Shown here: positions 58,425 through 64,000 of the stretch, piece after piece
Position numbering within the stretch: position 1 is the first letter of the stretch
Layout of the letters: each line of letters begins with the position of its first letter
Source of the DNA: Streptomyces sp. BK340
GTDB lineage: Bacteria; Actinomycetota; Actinomycetes; Streptomycetales; Streptomycetaceae
DNA length: 64,000 nucleotides
NCBI RefSeq assembly: GCF_007827595.1
Contig: NZ_VISR01000003.1
Span: forward strand, 558,001-622,000
Direction: 5' to 3'
Notes under the pieces: generated by a model
What the model was told of the DNA's origin: nothing
Database searches by the model: none
Seen by the model: only the letters and a program-made list of their open reading frames with translations
Made by a program: the position numbers and the translations under genes

Positions 58425-58618
58425 GGATACCTCCGGCGGGTCGGTGAAACTTTTTCTTCACTCTTCCGATCGGGTCCGGGCCCCCACAACCACGACTTCC
58501 AGCCGTCTCGGCGTGTCTTCATCCGAATCTCAGGGAGCACCCCACGGATTCAAAGGGCCGGCCCAGACAGCCGGCGCAGGATGCCCACGCACGGACAGAC
58601 AACTCAGGAAGGCGTGTC

Positions 58619-59486
58619 GTGGGCGTCTCGCTCATATCGAACCGGTCCGGACAGCGGTCGCGCGGGTGGTCCCGGCGCGGGATCCTCGCCGCTCTCGGAG
58701 CGGTACCGGCTGCCGCCGCCCTGGCGGGCTGCAGCTCCTCCGCGGGCGCCTCGGCGGCCGCGGACGGCAAGGGCGCCACGGCGTCCGCGCGGACCGCCAC
58801 GACGAAGAGGGCGACCATCGCCGTCACGCCCGCGGCCGGCGCGAGGAAGGCGGACTTCACCAGCCCCGTCGAGGTCACCGTCACCGACGGCACGCTGGCC
58901 TCCGTCCACGTCACCGGCAACGACGGCTCCACCCTGGAGGGCACTCTCAACTCGGCCGGAACCAAATGGATTTCGGCCCGAAATCCCTACTCGGGCACGA
59001 AGTACACGGTGACGGCCGAGGCGGCGGGCGCCGCCGGGGAAACCGTGTCGACGTTCACCACCAGGTCGCCCGGCGCCACGTTCGTCGGCCGCTTCACGCC
59101 CGAGGCGGGCTCCACCTCCGGCATCGGCAGACCGGTGTCGGTCAGCTTCACGCACGCCGTCGCCGACCGGGCCCGGCGACGAGTACGACATCCCGGACGT
59201 GCCGCACGCCCAGCGGCTCACCACCTCGGGCACCTTCGTGCACGGCAACTACTGGGCGTCCACCGCGGTGCTCGGGCACCAGGACGCCAGTCACGGCTGC
59301 ATCGGCCTGCACGACACCAAGGGGGCGGGCGACAGCTCCGTGGCCGGCTACGAGTTCTACGAGAGTTCGATGCTCGGCGACGTGGTGATCGTGAAGAACT
59401 CCGATGAGAGGACGGTGGACCCGGCCAACGGACTCAACGGGTGGAACCCGTCGTGGGCCGACTGGAGGGCGGGCAGCGCGGTCTGA
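58619..59486 (+). pseudogene. L,D-transpeptidase lipoprotein, disrupted by deletion and frameshift
   Basis: The first frame (GTG 58619) encodes a signal with lipobox LAGC and the Ig-like N-terminal domain of YkuD-type L,D-transpeptidases, ending in a correct reading at VSVSFTHAVADR. From about 59169 homology continues in another frame (GDEYDIPDVPHAQRLTTSGT, catalytic motif SHGCIGLHD, then NPSWADWRAGSAV to a TGA at 59484-59486). By comparison with family members, as recalled, about 120 codons that should lie between are missing. The product would lack the front half of the catalytic domain. Confidence 0.75.
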
Positions 59487-59551
59487 GCCGTTCTGGGTGC
59501 CTTCATGGGGTGAACTCCCGTGAGGCGAAAGGAGTTTCCCTGCTTTAACTC

Positions 59552-59626
59552 TTGACGGCCGCAGGGCCGGGGAGCACATTGGCGGCACCTTGAGAGCGCT
59601 CTCAGGCCATCGTGGGAGCGCTCTCA
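59552..59626 (+). promoter_or_regulatory. GH16 promoter with two CebR-like operators
   Basis: TTGACG (59552-59557) and CACATT (59575-59580) form a -35/-10 pair with 17 bp spacing. Just downstream are TGAGAGCGCTCTCA (59591-59604, a perfect palindrome) and TGGGAGCGCTCTCA (59613-59626), 22 bp apart. Both match the CebR box TGGGAGCGCTCCCA closely, so a LacI-family repressor likely blocks initiation. Confidence 0.7.
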
Positions 59627-59668
59627 CAGGTCTCCCGCACTCCCCTCCGTACCCGAGAGGCCCCCCTC

Positions 59669-61063
59669 ATGAGCGATTCCTCCGGCATACCCAGACCCCG
59701 GGCGTTCCGCCGCGCGCTGGTCGCCGTGGCCGCCACGCTCGGTCTGGCAGCCGCCGTGGCGACGGCGGCCACCGCACCCGCCAGCGCCTCGGCCCCGACT
59801 CCCCCGTCGGGCTGGACGCAGGTCTTCCTCGACGACTTCAACGGCTCGGCCGGCACCGGCGTCAACACCTCCAACTGGCAGTACGACACCGGGACTTCAT
59901 ACCCTGGCGGCGCGGCGAACTGGGGCACGGGCGAGGTCGAGACGATGACCTCCAGCACCAACAACGTCTCGCTGGACGGCAACGGCAACCTGCTCATCAC
60001 CCCGCGCCGCGACGCGTCCGGCAACTGGACGTCCGGGCGCATCGAGACGACCCGTACCGACTTCCAGCCACCGGCCGGCGGCAAACTGCGCGTGCAGGCC
60101 CGTATCCAGATGCCCGACGTCACCGGCGCGGCCGCCAAGGGCTACTGGCCGGCGTTCTGGATGCTGGGCGCGCCCTACCGCGGCAACTACCAGAACTGGC
60201 CGAGCGTCGGCGAGCTGGACATCATGGAGAACGTCCAGGGCCTGAACACCGACTGGGCCACGATGCACTGCGGCTCCAACCCGGGCGGCCCCTGCAACGA
60301 GACCTCCGGCATCGGCAACTCCACCTCCTGCACCGGCAGCACCTGTCAGGCGGGCTTCCACACCTACGCGATGGAGTGGGACCGCTCGACCAGCCCCGAG
60401 GAGATCCGTTTCTACCTCGACGGCGTCAACTTCCACACGGTCAAGGCCAACCAGGTCGACGCGACGACCTGGGCCAACGCCACCGACCACGGCTTCTTCG
60501 TCATCCTGAACGTGGCGATGGGCGGCGGGTTCCCGGCCGCCTTCGGCGGCGGCCCGGACAGCGGCACCGAGCCGAACCACCCGATGGCCGTGGACTACGT
60601 GCAGGTGCTCCAGGCCACGGGCGGCGGGACCACTCCCCCGCCCTCCGGCAACCGGGACGCCTACAGCGCGATCCAGGCCGAGTCGTACGACAGCCAGTCC
60701 GGCGTGAGTTCCGAGGCCACCACGGACTCCGGCGGCGGCCAGGACATCGGCTCGCTCGCGAACGGCGACTGGGCCCTCTACAAGGGCGTCAACTTCGGCT
60801 CCACCGGGGCCACCCAGTTCTACGGGCGGGTGGCGAGCGGTGCCGGGTCCGGGGTGAGCGGCCTGGTCGAGGTGCGCCTCGACAGCCGCAGCAACGCCCC
60901 CATCGGCAGCTTCGCCCTGTCCAACACCGGGGGCTGGCAGAGCTGGAGGACGATCCCGGCGAACATCACCTCGGTGACCGGCACGCACGACGTCTATCTC
61001 ACCTTCACCAGCGGCCAGCCGTCCGACTTCGTGAACGTGAACTGGTTCGACTTCGGCCACTGA
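59669..61063 (+). CDS. Secreted GH16 endo-beta-1,3-glucanase with CBM6
   Basis: A 464-residue precursor. The signal peptide is about 1-42 (PASASAP). The GH16 domain (about 45-315) has the catalytic motif GELDIMENV (about 179-187), with the two glutamates and the aspartate intact. This is the laminarinase type that cuts beta-1,3-glucan. A Pro/Gly linker leads to a CBM6 (about 330-464, AIQAESYDSQSGVSSEAT at the start, NVNWFDFGH at the end). It is preceded by CebR-like operators and followed by a perfect 16 bp stem terminator. Confidence 0.9.
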   Translation: MSDSSGIPRPRAFRRALVAVAATLGLAAAVATAATAPASASAPTPPSGWTQVFLDDFNGSAGTGVNTSNWQYDTGTSYPGGAANWGTGEVETMTSSTNNVSLDGNGNLLITPRRDASGNWTSGRIETTRTDFQPPAGGKLRVQARIQMPDVTGAAAKGYWPAFWMLGAPYRGNYQNWPSVGELDIMENVQGLNTDWATMHCGSNPGGPCNETSGIGNSTSCTGSTCQAGFHTYAMEWDRSTSPEEIRFYLDGVNFHTVKANQVDATTWANATDHGFFVILNVAMGGGFPAAFGGGPDSGTEPNHPMAVDYVQVLQATGGGTTPPPSGNRDAYSAIQAESYDSQSGVSSEATTDSGGGQDIGSLANGDWALYKGVNFGSTGATQFYGRVASGAGSGVSGLVEVRLDSRSNAPIGSFALSNTGGWQSWRTIPANITSVTGTHDVYLTFTSGQPSDFVNVNWFDFGH

Positions 61064-61115
61064 CAAGGGTGCTGACGCCGCCCCGCCGGCAGGACCGGCG
61101 CGGTCGGCACATCCG

Positions 61116-61155
61116 GCCCGGTCCGGGAGCGGGTTCACGCGCTCCCGGACCGGGC
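61116..61155 (+). terminator. Terminator of the GH16 gene
   Basis: GCCCGGTCCGGGAGCG (61116-61131) and CGCTCCCGGACCGGGC (61140-61155) are perfect 16 bp arms around an 8-base loop. There is no U-tract. Confidence 0.8.
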
Positions 61156-61182
61156 TGATGCACGCGTGGCGGGGCTGCGAGG

Positions 61183-61539
61183 ATGGGGTGCGTGGTGACC
61201 GACGCGGAGTGGGAGCGGATCCGGCGGAGCCTTCGCTTCGGGCAGGCCTTCCGGGGCACCGTCGCGAAGGTGCCCAGGCCGGGGTCGATCGGGATCTTCG
61301 TGGACATCGGCCTGGCCGTCGGTGGCTTCGTGGACGTCCTGCTGCTCCCTGAACAGGAAGATCTCTGGCCCGCCGAAGGCACGGTCGCCGATTTCGAGGT
61401 CTGGTGGGCGGACAGCCGACAGCAGATCCGGCTGAAGCCGTCCGATCCACGCCACCTGCGGAGCGACTTCGCGGAGTACACCGCACGCTTCAGGCCCGGC
61501 TGGACGTCCGACATCGGCCGGCCGGTACTGGCCGGCTGA
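61183..61539 (+). CDS. Small protein with an S1-like region
   Basis: A protein of up to 118 residues. The middle (about 20-60, FRGTVAKVPRPGSIGIFVD, then VGGFVDVLLLP) resembles the beta-barrel of S1/OB nucleic-acid-binding domains, and the end is basic. ATG 61183 and GTG 61195 are both possible starts; the second yields VTDAEWERIRRSL. Third-position GC supports coding. No specific function is recognised. Confidence 0.55.
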   Translation: MGCVVTDAEWERIRRSLRFGQAFRGTVAKVPRPGSIGIFVDIGLAVGGFVDVLLLPEQEDLWPAEGTVADFEVWWADSRQQIRLKPSDPRHLRSDFAEYTARFRPGWTSDIGRPVLAG

Positions 61540-61569
61540 CCGGCACTCGCCGGCCGACCGTCGTCGCCG

Positions 61570-62169
61570 TCAGACCGACTGCGGTCGCCGCAGTCCCCGA
61601 AGGAGCAGTTCGACCAGTCGGCGCGGGTCGTAGCGAGGGTCGTCGTCGCGTCCGACGCAGAGGTTGCCGATACCGCGCATCAGTTCGTACGGGTGCGTAC
61701 CGGGCCCGACCTCGCCCGCGTCGGCCGCGGCATCGAGCAACTGTCCGCAGACGGGCACCAGTCGGTCGAGGAAGTAGGTGTGCAGCGTCTCGAAGCCGCC
61801 GCTGTCCGACTGCATCGCGTTGGCGAGTCCGTGCTTCGTGACCAGGAAGTCGACGAAGAGGTCGACCCACTGACGGAGTGCCGCGAACGGGGAGTCGGCG
61901 TCGGCCAGCAGCCTCGGGCCGGCCTCGGCGCAGGCCTCGACCTGGTGGCGGTAGACGGCGACGACGAGATCCGCCCGCGTCGGGAAGTGCCGGTAGATGG
62001 TCCCCACGCCGACCCCCGCCCTGGCCGCGATCTCACGGATCGGCGCATCGACGCCGGAGGTGACGAACACCGCGGCGGCGGCGGCAAGCAGCGTCTGCTG
62101 ATTGCGCTGCGCGTCGGCCCGCCTGCTTCGGGCGGGCACCTCCCCGGACTGGCCTGCAGCGGACACCAC
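61570..62169 (-). CDS. TetR-family regulator controlling the adjacent hydrolase
   Basis: A 199-residue TetR repressor. The helix-turn-helix is at about 45-65 (IREIAARAGVGVGTIYRHFP). The C-terminal domain resembles the SbtR-like group. The start is GTG 62169 (GGGAGGAG ahead), adjoining a second GTG at 62166. It is divergent from an alpha/beta hydrolase gene, and two identical palindromes lie between them, so it likely represses both. Ligand unknown. Confidence 0.85.
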   Translation of the reverse strand: MVSAAGQSGEVPARSRRADAQRNQQTLLAAAAAVFVTSGVDAPIREIAARAGVGVGTIYRHFPTRADLVVAVYRHQVEACAEAGPRLLADADSPFAALRQWVDLFVDFLVTKHGLANAMQSDSGGFETLHTYFLDRLVPVCGQLLDAAADAGEVGPGTHPYELMRGIGNLCVGRDDDPRYDPRRLVELLLRGLRRPQSV

Positions 62170-62197
62170 GCTCTCCTCCCGATGATCCTTGCCTAAC

Positions 62198-62236
62198 CGG
62201 AACACCGTTCCGTATATTAATCGGAACGTCGTTCCG
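62198..62236. promoter_or_regulatory. Twin TetR operators CGGAAC-N3-GTTCCG
   Basis: Identical inverted repeats occur at 62198-62212 (spacer ACC) and 62222-62236 (spacer GTC), 24 bp apart centre to centre. They flank the A/T-rich TATATTAAT that probably contains the -10 boxes of the divergent genes. This is a textbook arrangement for a TetR repressor controlling both directions. Confidence 0.8.
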
Positions 62237-62258
62237 GTTTCAGGGTAGCTGAAACCGG
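62234..62258 (+). other. Hairpin in the hydrolase 5' leader
   Basis: CCGGTTTCAG (62234-62243) and CTGAAACCGG (62249-62258) are perfect 10 bp arms around GGTAG. It overlaps the end of the second TetR operator and lies about 70 bp before the hydrolase ATG. It may stabilise or attenuate the transcript, or be another protein-binding site. Confidence 0.6.
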
Positions 62259-62327
62259 ACGCTCCCGACCGCCGCTCCCGCCGGACGAACGAGACCGGCG
62301 GCAACGGCAATCGAAGGGACACACATC

Positions 62328-63287
62328 ATGAGTCGATCGATCCGCACAGCCGGCGGCCCCAGCTCGCCCCCTCCCGTCCTCTCGGTCGGTCCGGTGGTAC
62401 TGCCCACCCCCGACCGCGCCGTGGACCTCCAGGTGCGCGTCTCCGCGCCGGTGACCGGAAGCGACCTGCCGGTCATCCTCCTCTCGCACGGCCAGGGCCA
62501 CTCGAACCACCTGTCCTCGCTGAACGGCTACGCACCCCTCGTCAACTTCTGGGCGGCGCACGGCTTCGCCGTGCTCCAGCCCACCCACCTGAGCTCGCGG
62601 ACCCTGACCCTGGATCCCGGCACCCCCGGAGCCCCTCTGTTCTGGCGATCACGCGCCGAGGACATGACGCGCATCCTCGACCGGCTGGACGAGGTGGAGG
62701 CCGCCGTGCCACAGCTGCTCGGGCGCCTGGACCGGGGCAAGGTCGCCGTGGCCGGGCACTCGATGGGCGGGCACACCGCGAGCCTGCTGCTGGGGGCCCG
62801 GCTCACCGACCCGGACGACGGAAAGGAAGTGGACCTGACCGAGCCCCGGATCAAGGCGGGGGTACTGCTCGCCGCGCCCGGCCGAGGGGGCGACGCCCTC
62901 ACCGATTTCGTGGCCGGGAACTGGCCCTTCTTCTCGACCACGGACTTCTCCCGGATGCGGACACCCACGCTCGTGGTCGCGGGCGACAAGGACGACTCCG
63001 CCCACCTGACGGTCCGGGGCCCGGACTGGCACACCGATCCGTACTTCCTCTCCCCGGGCCCCAAGTCCCTGCTCACCCTGTTCGACGCGGAGCACGGCCT
63101 GGGCGGGGTCTCCGGATACGACGTCGCCGAGACCACGGACGAGAACCCCGAGCGCGTGGCCGCGGTCCAGCGGCTCACCTGGTCCTACCTCCGCAGCCGG
63201 CTCAACCCCGGGGATCCCGCCTGGCAGGCGGCGTGCGACGCACTGACGGCAGGCCCGAGCCCGCTCGGACGCGTCGAGTCCAAGTAA
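62328..63287 (+). CDS. Alpha/beta hydrolase
   Basis: A 319-residue cytoplasmic hydrolase similar to chlorophyllase- or dienelactone-type enzymes. The nucleophile is in VAGHSMGGHTAS, the oxyanion region is LLSHGQGHSNH, the acid likely in VVAGDKDD and His in DAEHGLGG. It has no signal peptide. It is controlled by the divergent TetR gene through the twin operators, so the substrate may be an ester or lactone that also acts as the inducer (inference). Confidence 0.8.
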   Translation: MSRSIRTAGGPSSPPPVLSVGPVVLPTPDRAVDLQVRVSAPVTGSDLPVILLSHGQGHSNHLSSLNGYAPLVNFWAAHGFAVLQPTHLSSRTLTLDPGTPGAPLFWRSRAEDMTRILDRLDEVEAAVPQLLGRLDRGKVAVAGHSMGGHTASLLLGARLTDPDDGKEVDLTEPRIKAGVLLAAPGRGGDALTDFVAGNWPFFSTTDFSRMRTPTLVVAGDKDDSAHLTVRGPDWHTDPYFLSPGPKSLLTLFDAEHGLGGVSGYDVAETTDENPERVAAVQRLTWSYLRSRLNPGDPAWQAACDALTAGPSPLGRVESK

Positions 63288-63302
63288 CCCGAGCAACAGG
63301 CT

Positions 63303-64000
63303 TCACCGCAGCTCCGCCCGGAACGCCGCCGGTGTGACACCGGCGTGCAGCTGGAAGAACTTGGAGAAGTTCGCCGCGTCGGGGAAGCCCACGGCCGCCC
63401 CGACGCGGCCGATCGGCATGTCCGTGTGGGCGAGCAGGCGTTTGGCCTCCAGGACCACCCGTTTGTCGATGAAGCCCTTCGGCGTCTCGCCGGTGGCCGC
63501 ACGGACCGCGCGCACGAGGGTGCGGCGGGAGTAACCGAGCGCGTCGGCGTAGGCGCTGACGCTGTGATTGGCGGCGAACCCCTGCTCGACGGCGTCCCGG
63601 AAGAGGGTGAAGGTGGTGTCCGCCTGCCCCTGGGACGACTCCGCCGAACTGGCCGCGAGGTGGGCCAGACGCAGCAGGAACGCGGTCAGCGTGTGCCGGA
63701 GCACGGCCGTGTGCAGGCTCAGCGGGAGCGTCGCGGTGTCCTCGTACTCGCGGCGCAGCTGGTCGAGGGACGCCTGGAGCGCGGCACGTTGTGCCGGGTC
63801 GGGGTGCAGCAGCGGGGGCAGGTCGTAGCGGTAGAGGCCGGTGGCCTCGACGGTGGCGCGGGGCAGGAAACCGGGCTGCATGGTCAGCACGGTGCCGTGG
63901 TACTCGCTGGTCCGGGAGAACCGGTGGACCTGTCCGGGGCGGATCCACAGCAGATCGCCGGCCGACGCCTCGTACTCGGCGAAGTCGATCATGTGCCGCA
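63303..64000 (-). CDS. AraC-family regulator, 5' end beyond the window
   Basis: At least 232 residues are visible; the frame is open through the window edge, and the Met at 63992 is probably internal (GDLLWIRPGQVHRF follows as part of the cupin-like sensor domain). The AraC/XylS DNA-binding domain is at the C-terminus (SVSAYADALGYSRRTLVRAV, then IGRVGAAVGFPDAANFSKFF). It converges on the hydrolase gene with 15 bp between their stops. The regulated genes are unknown. Confidence 0.85.
   Translation of the reverse strand, partial: RHMIDFAEYEASAGDLLWIRPGQVHRFSRTSEYHGTVLTMQPGFLPRATVEATGLYRYDLPPLLHPDPAQRAALQASLDQLRREYEDTATLPLSLHTAVLRHTLTAFLLRLAHLAASSAESSQGQADTTFTLFRDAVEQGFAANHSVSAYADALGYSRRTLVRAVRAATGETPKGFIDKRVVLEAKRLLAHTDMPIGRVGAAVGFPDAANFSKFFQLHAGVTPAAFRAELR

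Overview
The window is a 64 kb piece of a Streptomyces (or very close actinomycete) chromosome. The DNA is about 70% G+C. Genes overlap by ATGA or GTGA, GTG starts are common, and Tat or Sec signals and lipoboxes are frequent. Three genes carry a rare TTA codon near their 5' end. The left end looks syntenic, from memory, with the S. coelicolor stretch running from pcaV (SCO6704) to the Sfp-type phosphopantetheinyl transferase SCO6673. No rRNA, tRNA, CRISPR array, integrase or phage gene was seen.

Layout. 1-6.1 kb: end of a DUF3048 gene, then a beta-ketoadipate (protocatechuate) operon pcaIJHGBL with a divergent MarR repressor (pcaV); pcaF is absent. 6.2-6.4 kb: a 167 bp element with terminal inverted repeats. 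6.4-11.7 kb: a large STAND ATPase that lacks the expected LuxR helix-turn-helix, a metabolite:H+ symporter and anhydro-MurNAc kinase. 11.9-18.8 kb: two DUF2510 proteins (one scramblase-like), a TetR gene facing a PAP2 phosphatase/DMT transporter pair across a striking 16-bp-period operator array, and a Tat-exported phospholipase C. 19.0-24.6 kb: an uncharacterised envelope cluster of two lipoproteins, two membrane-associated proteins and a polytopic metallopeptidase.

24.6-36.0 kb: secreted GH92 alpha-mannosidase, then a LacI / ABC importer / GH13 glucosidase / GH87 alpha-1,3-glucanase operon that reads as a complete alpha-1,3-glucan utilisation unit. 36.2-41.8 kb: a stand-alone MmyB-type sensor domain, an XRE/ImmA-like metallopeptidase pair, a PPTase overlapping a metallophosphoesterase, and an ATP-grasp enzyme. 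41.8-50.3 kb: a GH18 chitinase behind two DasR-like sites, and a DeoR-GH4-GH38-GH29 glycosidase operon. 50.4-64 kb: PHP-domain protein, secreted proteins, a lipase, two decayed loci (acyl-CoA ligase/MaoC and an L,D-transpeptidase), a FAD oxidoreductase/TTC38-like fusion, a GH16 beta-1,3-glucanase behind CebR-like sites, a TetR/hydrolase pair with twin operators, and a truncated AraC regulator.

Taken together, the secreted hydrolases cover the main polymers of a fungal cell wall: alpha-1,3-glucan (GH87), beta-1,3-glucan (GH16), chitin (GH18), mannoprotein glycans (GH92, GH38) and membrane lipid (phospholipase C, lipase). Each has its own operator type, so the region looks like a saprophytic or mycolytic island of separately controlled units rather than one operon.
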